The position numbers and the translations under genes are program-made. From Bacillota bacterium (GTDB lineage Bacteria > Bacillota > Clostridia > Lachnospirales > Lachnospiraceae), in NCBI GenBank assembly GCA_023435895.1, contig JAEZLH010000004.1, forward strand, positions 62,001-126,000: a stretch of 64,000 bases of DNA, written 5' to 3'. The notes beneath the pieces were generated by a model. It saw only the letters and a program-made list of their open reading frames with translations, did no database searches and was not told the DNA's origin. This document shows positions 29,147 through 37,797 of this stretch, one piece after another (within the stretch, counting starts at the first letter, position 1; every line of letters starts with the position of its first letter).

Positions 29147-29980
29147 ATGGATAACAAAATAAATTATCGGGATGAGATTGATTTGGGGGCACTTTTTCAT
29201 TTTTTAAGAGCTCGTATCTTTATCATTGCTTTTGCAGGCATTTTGCTTGCTGCTGTTGCAGGAATTGTTACAAAGTATACAACTACGCCAATCTATACCT
29301 CCTCCACCCAACTTTATATTCTTACTAAGAGTAGTTCCACAGCGAATTTGTCAGATATTCAGATGGGGGAACAGCTTACTCAGGATTATTTAGTTCTAAT
29401 TAAAAGCCGTCCGGTGGTGAATCAGGTTCTTGCCAATCTTAAACTAAATATTACCTACGAGCAGCTAGCCAATATGATATCCGTTTCTAACCCAAGTGGT
29501 ACTCGGTTAATCGACATTACTGCGAGCTATTCCGATGCCTACATAGTCAAAAGAATTGTAGATGAATTTGCAGGTGTATCCATTGAGCGGATTGCACAGA
29601 TTATGCATATCGATAAACCTACGATTGTAGAGGAAGGCAAGCTTCCATCTTATCCATCCAATGGTAATACCATGAAGAATGTATTGCAGGGTGGTCTGCT
29701 TGGATGTGGAGTGGCAGCAGGGATACTCATTCTACTATACCTTACTAATAATACAATCAAAAATGAGGAGGATATTGAACGATATCTTGGGCTTAGTACG
29801 CTGGCACATATACCTGTCACAACCTATTCCTCGAAGATGGACAATTTGGAGATTGGGAATAGTAAATACAAGGGAAGGAAGAGAATTGCAGGAAGGGGAT
29901 TGAATAAATTATGGATCAAATTAAATATTTTCACTGCGAAGAAATGGATTACCGCTCCAAGGAAGCGTTTAAAACCCTAA
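29147..29980 (+). CDS. Chain-length determinant / kinase adaptor (Wzz/CpsC family)
   Basis: The membrane partner of the CpsD tyrosine kinase, controlling polymer length and export. The ATG at 29147 is chosen because AAGGAG lies six bases before it; an ATG 15 bases earlier overlaps that site. DEIDLGALFHFLRARIFII leads into the first membrane helix (about residues 18-40); the second is near residues 182-203 (GGLLGCGVAAGILILLYL), after PSYPSNG, the proline-rich motif of the family. The C-terminal cytoplasmic tail should activate CpsD. The frame runs 70 bases into cpsD, giving a basic tail that may not matter. It has 277 residues. Confidence 0.9.
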   Translation: MDNKINYRDEIDLGALFHFLRARIFIIAFAGILLAAVAGIVTKYTTTPIYTSSTQLYILTKSSSTANLSDIQMGEQLTQDYLVLIKSRPVVNQVLANLKLNITYEQLANMISVSNPSGTRLIDITASYSDAYIVKRIVDEFAGVSIERIAQIMHIDKPTIVEEGKLPSYPSNGNTMKNVLQGGLLGCGVAAGILILLYLTNNTIKNEEDIERYLGLSTLAHIPVTTYSSKMDNLEIGNSKYKGRKRIAGRGLNKLWIKLNIFTAKKWITAPRKRLKP

Positions 29981-30633
29981 GAACCAATATTCAATTTTGC
30001 GGTACTGAGATTAAGGTTATAACGATTACCAGCTGCACGCCCAATGAAGGAAAATCAAGTGTATCCTTTAATCTGGCGGTATCCTTTGCAGAGGCGGGCA
30101 AGAAGGTGATTTTTATCGATGCAGATCTAAGAAAATCTGTATTAATCGGTCGCTATAAGGTTGGAGAAGTAGAATATGGAATGAGCCACTACCTCTCCGG
30201 TCAACGTGAACTGAGTGCTGTAATTTATACAACCTCATGTACTAATATGGATGTGATATTTTCGGGTGATTACAGCCCGAACCCCTCGGAATTATTAGGG
30301 CATGATCGATTTATTGATATGATCCGGGTATTGCGAGAAGTGTATGATTATGTTATCATTGATACACCTCCTTTAGGTGCTGTAATTGACAGTGCTGTCG
30401 TGGCAAGGATGTCGGACGGAGCAATTCTAGTTGTGGAAGCGAATACAATTAACCACCACTTTGCGAAGGATGTGAAGGAACAGCTTGAACGATCCGGCTG
30501 CAAGATTATCGGTGCTGTTATGAATAAAGTTCCGGTAAAAATGGGAGGATATTATCAAAAATATTACCATAAATACTACAAACATTATGGTGAATATGGC
30601 GGTGCGAATAAAGCTTACATCGGAATAATATGA
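29911..30633 (+). CDS. Tyrosine-protein kinase CpsD (BY-kinase)
   Basis: A cytoplasmic BY-kinase that autophosphorylates on a C-terminal tyrosine cluster and, with CpsC and CpsB, regulates capsule assembly. Walker A is TPNEGKSS (about residues 44-51), Walker A' is VIFIDADLRKS, and Walker B is YVIIDTPPLG. The C-terminus holds the tyrosine cluster YYQKYYHKYYKHYGEYGG. The 240 residues match the Gram-positive split form, where the membrane part is a separate protein (CpsC). GAAGGGG precedes the ATG, which lies inside the cpsC reading frame. Confidence 0.93.
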   Translation: MDQIKYFHCEEMDYRSKEAFKTLRTNIQFCGTEIKVITITSCTPNEGKSSVSFNLAVSFAEAGKKVIFIDADLRKSVLIGRYKVGEVEYGMSHYLSGQRELSAVIYTTSCTNMDVIFSGDYSPNPSELLGHDRFIDMIRVLREVYDYVIIDTPPLGAVIDSAVVARMSDGAILVVEANTINHHFAKDVKEQLERSGCKIIGAVMNKVPVKMGGYYQKYYHKYYKHYGEYGGANKAYIGII

Positions 30634-30785
30634 TTCAAGGAAGAGAATAATTGTGTACGGGGTAGTTTGAAGGATGAAGCGCTACCTGTAATAACTAAGG
30701 GAGCATATTACATCTTATTACAGATGGTAAGGCTTCCTTTTCTGTGGTTTTTACAGTCTATAAAATGAATGAGGATTGATAAACT

Positions 30786-31511
30786 ATGAGAGAATTTACT
30801 GGCTATATTGATATTCATACGCACATTCTTCCAGGAGTGGATGATGGTTCAAAAAGCATGGATGAAACCATGAAGATGATTAAAATTGCATTGGAACAGG
30901 GGATTAAAACAATAATTGCAACACCGCATTATGTTGTTGGAAGAGAGAATACACCGGTTGAGGAGCTGCAGGCTATTAAGGATACGGTTGAGGCTGAGGC
31001 TAGAAAACTGGATGAGAATATGCGGATCTACCTAGGGAATGAGATCTTTTACAGTGATTCTGTAATAGAGAAGCTGAATAGCAAAAAGGCCTTGACGATT
31101 GCGAACAGCAACTATGTATTAGTAGAATTTTCTTATAATGAATTATACAGTGTGATGTACCGTGGGCTTGATCGATTGGTTCGTAGTGGGTACATTCCGA
31201 TTCTTGCTCATGTAGAAAGATATCTGGATCTTTATAAAAATGAACGTCATATCAGTGAGATGATGGAATTAGGTTGTTATATGCAGATGAACTGCAACAG
31301 TCTGATTGGTGGGCGGTTTAATTCGAGAGTTACCTATAATAAACAGCTTTTTAAAAATGGAATGATTCATTTTCTAGGAAGCGATTGCCATGATAGTAAG
31401 GTTCGTATACCTAATATAGAGAAGGCAGTAGATGCATTATTAAAAAAATGCAAAGAGGAAATGGTTTATCAAATTGTATATGAAAACCCGTTAATTTTGC
31501 TGCAGGAGTAA
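30786..31511 (+). CDS. Protein-tyrosine phosphatase CpsB (PHP family)
   Basis: A manganese-dependent phosphotyrosine phosphatase that removes phosphate from CpsD. The PHP metal-binding motifs are visible: IDIHTHILPGVDDGS (residues 8-22), IIATPHYV, HVERY and FLGSDCHDS. It has 241 residues, normal for CpsB/YwqE. It stands 152 bases after cpsD; no terminator with a clear U tract lies between, so it may share the transcript. It is followed by a strong terminator that ends the polysaccharide locus. Confidence 0.93.
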   Translation: MREFTGYIDIHTHILPGVDDGSKSMDETMKMIKIALEQGIKTIIATPHYVVGRENTPVEELQAIKDTVEAEARKLDENMRIYLGNEIFYSDSVIEKLNSKKALTIANSNYVLVEFSYNELYSVMYRGLDRLVRSGYIPILAHVERYLDLYKNERHISEMMELGCYMQMNCNSLIGGRFNSRVTYNKQLFKNGMIHFLGSDCHDSKVRIPNIEKAVDALLKKCKEEMVYQIVYENPLILLQE

Positions 31512-31583
31512 GAGGTAACTATTTTTTGTACTAAATCTTAATCAGTGTAGTAAAGCGAAGTCGGAGCAGAGAGTACCATCCTA

Positions 31584-31625
31584 CAACCCCAATAATCAAT
31601 TAGTGATTGGGGTTGTTTTTATTTT
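31584..31625 (+). terminator. Intrinsic terminator of the polysaccharide locus
   Basis: CAACCCCAAT and ATTGGGGTTG are perfect 10-base arms, followed by TTTTTATTTTT. It lies 70 bases after cpsB. Confidence 0.9.
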
Positions 31626-31818
31626 TATTAATAAATTCTAGTATAAACGGTGGAAATTTGTAAAAATTAAAAGGATTAATTTAATTGTAAAAATATACCA
31701 TATAATTTATACTGATATATAAAGCGTACGAAAGAGTGCTGTAAGTATAAGACACCAAACAGACAAAGAAATGATGGAAAGAAGGATTTTGTAATTAGAT
31801 TATCAGGGAGGGTTTGTT

Positions 31819-34800
31819 TTGAAAAAGAAAGTGTTGGCAGTACTATTAGGGATTATACTTATTTGTACCAATGTAATTAGTACACAAGCAGAAGCTAGTA
31901 GTAAGGATTCAAAGACGAATAAAGATTCGTATGAATCCTTACCCAGTTTAAAGAATATTAATAAAAGCATCAAAGATCAAAGCAATAACAATAAAATAAG
32001 TAAACCCGAGGCATCTTATTCATCAACGAGTGATTATCCGTTAAAAACGGATGGAGATTATGTTGGGTCGTTATGGGATTCATGGGGTGAGTTTCAAGAT
32101 GTCTACTTTAAGGAGATTACTGATGTTGATTCCAATACAATGCAAATTAGTTTGGTAGACTATTGTGATGAAGCCTATTATAAGGATAGGTATTTTAACG
32201 TTGAATTCTTGAAAGACAATGGAAATGGTTCTACCGTGTTTCTTGACAATTCGCTGGGTGATTTTTATGGTTATAAAGGAGTAACATATACCGTAAATTT
32301 TCCGAAGAGTTGGTATGAGGGACAAGAGTTTATTTATATTTTTGTCGGTGTATTTCCTAGTATATATAGTACCAATTATAGTGATTATTGTGGATTTAAG
32401 GTTAAAAATCCTTTCTATACCGGTGGAGGAAGTGCAACAAACAATGGCTATGCTGTTGTTTCCAATGAATCTGAATCAGTGGATGTGACGGAAAATACAG
32501 GAACCTTCTCTATAAATAATGATAAATATAGCTTTAATAAAGCATTAAATAGAGATGCTTACAAAATGGATGTTAATATTCCCTTTGATGGAAAAGCGAA
32601 CAGGGATAAGTTATTATCGAATCAGCACAAGTCTATTATCAAGGAATATGCCATAGGAGATTCGAAATCCTTCTATGTTGCAGATATGACCGATGACAGC
32701 ACCTATCAAATCAGCGCAACCTTACAGTATACCGGATCTCATGCCAATGTTTGGGTTAATGATAATCAGATAACGCAGGCGGATGCGGAACGTTTAGGCA
32801 AAGAGTTCGATAGCAATATTTATCCCAAGGTTACAAGTAATTTTGGTGAGGAGTCTGATGTTGATGGGGATGGCAAGTTAGAAATACTCTGTTATGACAT
32901 AAAAGATGGATTTAGCGGAAGCGGTGGATATATTGCAGGTTATTTCTATTCAGGTGATCTGTATAATGTGGCATATTCCAACAAATGCGAGATGTTTTAT
33001 ATTGATACATACCCAGCCATGTGGACGCCAACAAACCCCAAGGATGTTTCAAATAGCTATTCAACCTTAGCACATGAATTTCAACATATGGTTAACTATA
33101 ATCAATCCGCCTTCGTAGAAGATGGCGATCCTATGGACGTCTGGTTGAATGAGGGAATGTCAATGGCTGCGGAGCAAATTTATGAAGGAAAAGCATTGAC
33201 GGATCGGATTGACTATTATAATAGTTCTAACTCAATCAAAAACGGGCACTCAATGCTTTATTGGGACTATTCAGGGGATACGCTATCAAATTATTCCTTG
33301 TCCTACCTTTTCCTGCAATATTTTAAACTGCAAGCAGGTCAGGGAGATGCAATCTTTAAGGAGTTACAACAATTAGGTAATAACAATTATAAAGACATAG
33401 AAATATTGATTAAGAAATATATCAATCCGAATATGTCCTTTGGTCAATTTATGACGAACTTTAGAATTGCCTTATTATTAAAGAAAAACAGCGGTCTTAG
33501 AGGATTTAAAGGAGACGCAGGTTTTTCAGGAATCTCGACTCCAATGTATACTGGAACAGGCACAAGTCTGAAAGGTGGAGGTGGAGTTGCAAAAGCAATC
33601 GATACCACCAAATTCCAGGTACCTACGAATAAAGGGGCGGACATAACCTATACGATCATATCAAAGGAAGCCAATACGCCTCCAACGATTAATGGGGTTA
33701 GCGATAAAACAATTAAAATTGGGGATACATTTGACCCCAAAAATGGCATTACAGCCACCGACCCAGAAGATGGTGATATTACAAACCTAATTCAAGTAAA
33801 TGGAACTGTGAATACAAAGATAGCGGGTTCCTATATACTCACTTATTCGGTAACCGACAGTGATGGGAATAAAGTGACAAACCCATGCACCATAACCGTG
33901 CGAACCAATGACAAACCGGTTATCACAGGAGCTACAGATAAGACGATATTACTGGGCAGTTCATTTGATCCCAAAGCAGGTGTAAGTGCAAGCGATACGG
34001 AAGATGGCAATATAACTGCCGGACTTACCGTAGTAGGATCGGTTAATACCTCAAAGGTTGGTGTGTATTCTTTAACCTATACGGTGAAAGATAGTGATGG
34101 AAATACCACATCACTTGTACGCAAAATCACAGTCAGAAGCAATACAAAACCAGTTATCACAGGAGCCACAGATAAGACGATTAAGATAGGAGATTCATTT
34201 GATCCCAAAGCAGGTGTAAGTGCAAGTGATGCAGAAGATGGTAATATAACCTCAAGAATTACCGTATCAGGATCAGTTAATACAGCAAAAACAGGTCTAT
34301 ACTCCCTAATCTATAAAGTGAAAGACAATGATGGTAATATAACCACGACTGTACGAAAAATTACAGTCCGAAGCAATACAAAACCGCTTATCACAGGAGC
34401 TACAGATAAGACGATTAAGATAGGAGATTCATTTGACCCTAAAGCAGGTGTAAGTGCAAGTGATGCAGAAGATGGTAATATAACCTCAAGAATTACCGTA
34501 TCAGGATCGGTTAATACTGCAAAGGTTGGTGTATATTCACTTACCTATAGTGTAAAAGACAATGATGGAAATGTAATATCGGTTGTACGCAAAATTACAG
34601 TTCGAACGAATTCAAAACCTGTAATTAATGGAGCATCAAACAAGACGATAACGGTAGGAAGTAAGTATTATCCGCTGAATGGTGTTACAGCCACGGATAA
34701 AGAGGATGGTAATCTTACTGCGAAAATCGTTGTATCGAATAAAGTAAACACCTCAAAAGCAGGGGTATATGATGTGGTGTATTCCGTTACAGATAAAGAT

Positions 34801-35328
34801 ATGAATAAAGTGACAGTATCCATAAAAGTAACAGTATTGAATGTTTTTAAGACATTTACCATTAATAGCATTGATAATACGCAAACAGCTCTGACTGGAG
34901 TAGGTTTATATGGTGCTAAGGTTCAGGCATATGTGAATGGAAAAGCCCTTGGTGTCAGCGCACTGGTTAACTCCAAAGGAGCATTTAAATTAACCATTCC
35001 AAAGCAAAAAGCTGGAACAAAAATAAGTATCAGGATGACAAAGAGCGGATATGCAACCATAGAGAAATCAACCAATGTACTGAATACCTTTACTACACTC
35101 ACAGCCTCATCCATCACCGCAAAATCAACTTATGTCACAGGGAAGGGACTAAAGGGGGCAACGATTCAAATATACGTAGATGGTAAACTAATTGGGAAAG
35201 CAGTGGTAGCATCAAACGGTACCTATAAAGTAAATATACCAAAACAAAAAGCAGGCAAAAAAGTTAATATAAAGATGACCAAATCTGGTTATCGTGATGC
35301 TCAAATTAGTGCGACGGTTAAAAAATAA
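31819..35328 (+). CDS. Secreted M30-like metalloprotease with DUF5011 and Ig-like repeats
   Basis: A 1169-residue exported protein. It starts at TTG, seven bases after GGGAGGG. The signal peptide covers about residues 1-26 (VLAVLLGIILICT, then QAEA). The zinc motif HEFQH is at residues 419-423 in STLAHEFQHMVNY, and NEGMS with Glu445 probably supplies the third ligand, a pattern of the M30 (hyicolysin) peptidases. From about residue 619, five repeats of about 78 residues follow (each with KPVITGATDKTI-like, FDPKAGV and EDGNIT motifs), resembling DUF5011. Two Ig-like domains of the Big_6 type end the protein (TGVGLYGAKVQAYVNGK and TGKGLKGATIQIYVDGK). No anchor is visible, so it is released or held by binding domains. 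Confidence 0.88.
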   Translation: MKKKVLAVLLGIILICTNVISTQAEASSKDSKTNKDSYESLPSLKNINKSIKDQSNNNKISKPEASYSSTSDYPLKTDGDYVGSLWDSWGEFQDVYFKEITDVDSNTMQISLVDYCDEAYYKDRYFNVEFLKDNGNGSTVFLDNSLGDFYGYKGVTYTVNFPKSWYEGQEFIYIFVGVFPSIYSTNYSDYCGFKVKNPFYTGGGSATNNGYAVVSNESESVDVTENTGTFSINNDKYSFNKALNRDAYKMDVNIPFDGKANRDKLLSNQHKSIIKEYAIGDSKSFYVADMTDDSTYQISATLQYTGSHANVWVNDNQITQADAERLGKEFDSNIYPKVTSNFGEESDVDGDGKLEILCYDIKDGFSGSGGYIAGYFYSGDLYNVAYSNKCEMFYIDTYPAMWTPTNPKDVSNSYSTLAHEFQHMVNYNQSAFVEDGDPMDVWLNEGMSMAAEQIYEGKALTDRIDYYNSSNSIKNGHSMLYWDYSGDTLSNYSLSYLFLQYFKLQAGQGDAIFKELQQLGNNNYKDIEILIKKYINPNMSFGQFMTNFRIALLLKKNSGLRGFKGDAGFSGISTPMYTGTGTSLKGGGGVAKAIDTTKFQVPTNKGADITYTIISKEANTPPTINGVSDKTIKIGDTFDPKNGITATDPEDGDITNLIQVNGTVNTKIAGSYILTYSVTDSDGNKVTNPCTITVRTNDKPVITGATDKTILLGSSFDPKAGVSASDTEDGNITAGLTVVGSVNTSKVGVYSLTYTVKDSDGNTTSLVRKITVRSNTKPVITGATDKTIKIGDSFDPKAGVSASDAEDGNITSRITVSGSVNTAKTGLYSLIYKVKDNDGNITTTVRKITVRSNTKPLITGATDKTIKIGDSFDPKAGVSASDAEDGNITSRITVSGSVNTAKVGVYSLTYSVKDNDGNVISVVRKITVRTNSKPVINGASNKTITVGSKYYPLNGVTATDKEDGNLTAKIVVSNKVNTSKAGVYDVVYSVTDKDMNKVTVSIKVTVLNVFKTFTINSIDNTQTALTGVGLYGAKVQAYVNGKALGVSALVNSKGAFKLTIPKQKAGTKISIRMTKSGYATIEKSTNVLNTFTTLTASSITAKSTYVTGKGLKGATIQIYVDGKLIGKAVVASNGTYKVNIPKQKAGKKVNIKMTKSGYRDAQISATVKK
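33672..34845 (+). repeat. Five tandem DUF5011-coding repeats of about 234 bp
   Basis: Five successive units encode Ig-like DUF5011 domains. Units three and four (starting near 34150 and 34382) are nearly identical in DNA over more than 100 bases, while the first and last are clearly diverged. This is the pattern of recent unit duplication and makes the number of repeats liable to change by recombination. Confidence 0.85.
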
Positions 35329-35427
35329 ACTTGTGCTGGTGATAGAACTATAAACTAAGGATACAATAGAACTAAACTAAGGATATAATAGAAAAGTTAA
35401 CTTGTTTTATTTAGCATCAATAAGTTA

Positions 35428-35480
35428 AAGCTGCTTCTAAGATGCATCCTAGTGAAGATGTGTTTTGGAGGCAGCTTTTC
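35428..35480 (+). terminator. Intrinsic terminator after the metalloprotease
   Basis: AAGCTGC pairs with GCAGCTT, with GATG/CATC-type pairs extending the stem inside, followed by TTTC. A reasonable terminator about 100 bases after the stop. Confidence 0.7.
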
Positions 35481-35855
35481 ACTCCATTTGAAATAATTAA
35501 GTTGATGGAAAGTTATAGTGGGAATAGAAAATGGCTATGATAACTATGTGAGCTATATAGAAGACAAATGATTATCCTCAAGGCAACTACCACTTTTTGC
35601 GGAGTTAAATGAAAGGATGATAGAATATCTTATATACAGCAATACACAGTTGGGTATTTTTTGACATTTAGTGATGCGACAGAAGGTGGATGAAAATCTT
35701 ATCTGAGCAGGTAAGGGGATTTAGGCTGTTTGGCGTGGATAATTTAGTCCGAAAAACTAAAAGGTGTGGATGACACGTAATTTCTAGTGTTTTCAACACA
35801 AATCTATCTTGAACAATAAAATTTATCCCTCACCGCTGGTTTTACTGGAAAATGC
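35481..35855. other. Intergenic region, no gene seen
   Basis: No ORF of credible composition or start signal, and no remnant I can name. It separates the protease from the ribosomal protein operon promoter. Confidence 0.5.
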
Positions 35856-35884
35856 TTGACACTCCAGGTAACATGTAATATAAT
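35856..35884 (+). promoter_or_regulatory. Sigma-A promoter of the rplM-rpsI operon
   Basis: TTGACA, a 17-base spacer and TATAAT: both hexamers match the consensus exactly. It implies a leader of about 180 bases before the rplM ATG. That leader contains CCCCGGTAACGG and ACCGACAAATTT segments and could fold as an L13-type autoregulatory leader, but I cannot match it to a known leader by eye. Confidence 0.88.
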
Positions 35885-36069
35885 AATGAATTGTGACGTG
35901 AGAATGCCTGAACCAAAGCCCCGGTAACGGTATTTGAAGACGTAACCGACAAATTTGACACAGTAAGCTTGAAATAATTGAATATTTCCGATTCAATTTG
36001 ACATAATAGCGACAAACTGGTTAAGAAAAAAATAATATTTGGAACACATTTTCATAAGGAGGTAAACCC

Positions 36070-36504
36070 ATGAAAAGCTTTATGGCTAGTCCGGCAACAA
36101 TTGAATGAAAATGGTATGTAGTTGACGCTACAGGACATACATTAGGACGTCTCACTTCTGAGATCGCCGCTATTTTAAGAGGTAAAAACAAACCAACCTT
36201 TACTCCTCACATCGATACAGGTGATTATGTAATCGTAGTTAATGCAGATAAGATTAAGGTAACAGGTAAGAAGCTTGAACAAAAGATTTACTACAATCAC
36301 TCCGATTATCCGGGTGGTATGAGAGAGACAACTTTAGCTCAGTTAATGGCGAAAGACTCTACAGAAGTAATCAGACTTGCAGTAAAAGGCATGCTTCCGA
36401 AGGGACCTTTAGGAAGATCCATGATTAACAAATTACATGTATACTCTGGCGCTGAGCATGCAAATGCTGCACAGAAACCAGAAGTATTAGAGATTAAATA
36501 CTAA
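36070..36504 (+). pseudogene. rplM: Ribosomal protein L13, interrupted by an in-frame TGA
   Basis: Ribosomal protein L13 of the large subunit. From the ATG (AAGGAGG eight bases upstream) the frame reads MKSFMASPATIE, then TGA at 36106-36108, then KWYVVDATGHTLGRLTSEIA and on to a normal end (HVYSGAEHANAAQKPEVLEI). Homologues have Arg at that point (ATIERKWYVVDA), so AGA to TGA, a single base change, explains the stop. No in-frame start codon follows until 36319, which would lose more than half of the protein. Either the base is a sequencing error, or the gene is dead and another copy exists, or the stop is read through. The rest of the gene shows no decay. Confidence 0.85.
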
Positions 36505-36529
36505 TTGAGGTTGAAAGGAGGAAATAACA

Positions 36530-36922
36530 TTGGCTAAGGCAAGATATTACGGAACCGGAAGAAGAAAGAGCAGTATCGCAAGAGTTTACCTTGTACCTGG
36601 AACAGGTAAGGTTACAATAAATAAGAGAGATATGGACACCTACTTTGGTTTAGAAACTTTAAAGTTAATCGTTCGTCAGCCCCTCGCAATCACTGACACA
36701 GCAGACAAATTTGACGTTTTAGTAAACGTAAAAGGCGGCGGCTTTACAGGTCAGGCAGGTGCAATCAGACACGGTATTTCCAGAGCATTATTACATGCAG
36801 ATGGTGACTACCGTCCTACACTCAAGAAAGCAGGCTTCTTAACAAGAGATCCTCGTATGAAGGAAAGAAAGAAGTACGGCTTAAAGGCAGCGAGAAGAGC
36901 ACCTCAGTTCTCAAAGAGATAA
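36530..36922 (+). CDS. rpsI: Ribosomal protein S9
   Basis: Small-subunit protein S9, whose C-terminal tail reaches the decoding centre. The TTG start is preceded by AAAGGAGG nine bases upstream. YYGTGRRKSSIARVYL opens the protein, GGGFTGQAGAIRHGISRALL is the S9 signature, and RAPQFSKR is the canonical ending, with its terminal arginine. It has 130 residues. It follows rplM in the usual operon order and is followed by a strong terminator. Confidence 0.96.
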   Translation: MAKARYYGTGRRKSSIARVYLVPGTGKVTINKRDMDTYFGLETLKLIVRQPLAITDTADKFDVLVNVKGGGFTGQAGAIRHGISRALLHADGDYRPTLKKAGFLTRDPRMKERKKYGLKAARRAPQFSKR

Positions 36923-36937
36923 TTATTACAAAATTCA

Positions 36938-36973
36938 AATCCTCAAAACAGAAATGTTTTGGGGATTTTTTTA
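36938..36973 (+). terminator. Intrinsic terminator of the rplM-rpsI operon
   Basis: AATCCTCAAAACA and TGTTTTGGGGATT pair over 13 positions (one G-U) around a GAAA loop, followed by TTTTTT. Confidence 0.93.
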
Positions 36974-37086
36974 TTTGCCTCAAAATAGAATAAATTGACA
37001 AACATATAATTGAGACGTAGAATGAATTAAACTTTTATATGAAAATTATAATGGCTATTTGTGCAGTAAGGAGCATTGATATAATT

Positions 37087-37797
37087 ATGAATAAAAAAAT
37101 AATGGTGATTGAGGATGAAAAAAATATTGCAGATGCCATTGCATTTGCTTTGAAAAAAGAAGGGTATACTGCAAAAGTGGTATATCACGGCGGTGAGGCA
37201 TTGAAAAGTCTGTTGGAATTTAACCCTGATGCGGTTATTTTGGATGTGATGCTTCCAGGTATGGATGGTTACGATATTCTTAAAAAGATTCCAGAGTCTA
37301 ATCGAATCGGGGTAATTATGTTAACGGCTAAGGATGACATTGTACATAAAATTTTAGGGCTGGAGCTGGGTGCGGATGATTATATCACAAAACCTTTTGA
37401 TATGAGGGAGTTGCTTGCACGTTTAAAATCCTTGCTAAGGAGAATGCAATCTGCTGCTGGAGATATAGTGGAAGAGGACAACATTATCCTTGGAGGCATT
37501 GTACTCTACCCGAATCAGAGAACAGCATTTGTAGAAGAACAGCAGATAGATCTAACTCCAAAGGAATATGATTTATTATCGCTGCTTCTATCAAAAGCAG
37601 ACTGGGTATATTCCAGGGAGCAGCTCTTAGACCTGGTGTGGGGAATAGAGTATGTTGGTGGTACACGCACGGTGGATATTCATATACAAAGAATCCGAAA
37701 GAAACTTGGAGAAAAGCATATGGACATGATACAAACCGTACATGGAATTGGCTATAAGGCATTAGGAGGTTATAGTGAGAAGCGGTATAAAGATTAA
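37087..37797 (+). CDS. Two-component response regulator (OmpR/PhoB family)
   Basis: A 236-residue DNA-binding response regulator. The ATG at 37087 gives the normal N-terminus KIMVIEDEKNIADAI; AAGGAG lies 13 bases upstream, a little far. Acidic pocket residues are in IEDE, the phosphoacceptor Asp in AVILDVMLPGMDGYDI, the switch Thr in MLTAKDD and the Lys in YITKPFD. The winged-helix domain has LTPKEYDLLSLLL, YSREQLLDLVWG and TRTVDIHIQRIRKKLG. It overlaps the histidine kinase start by 23 bases, so the two are coupled. Its targets are unknown; the lipoprotein downstream is a candidate. Confidence 0.94.
   Translation: MNKKIMVIEDEKNIADAIAFALKKEGYTAKVVYHGGEALKSLLEFNPDAVILDVMLPGMDGYDILKKIPESNRIGVIMLTAKDDIVHKILGLELGADDYITKPFDMRELLARLKSLLRRMQSAAGDIVEEDNIILGGIVLYPNQRTAFVEEQQIDLTPKEYDLLSLLLSKADWVYSREQLLDLVWGIEYVGGTRTVDIHIQRIRKKLGEKHMDMIQTVHGIGYKALGGYSEKRYKD

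Noticed and set aside
153..31511. Biosynthetic gene cluster for a small-molecule product
   Set aside because: The genes fit a polysaccharide pathway fully, and no NRPS, PKS or RiPP enzyme is present.
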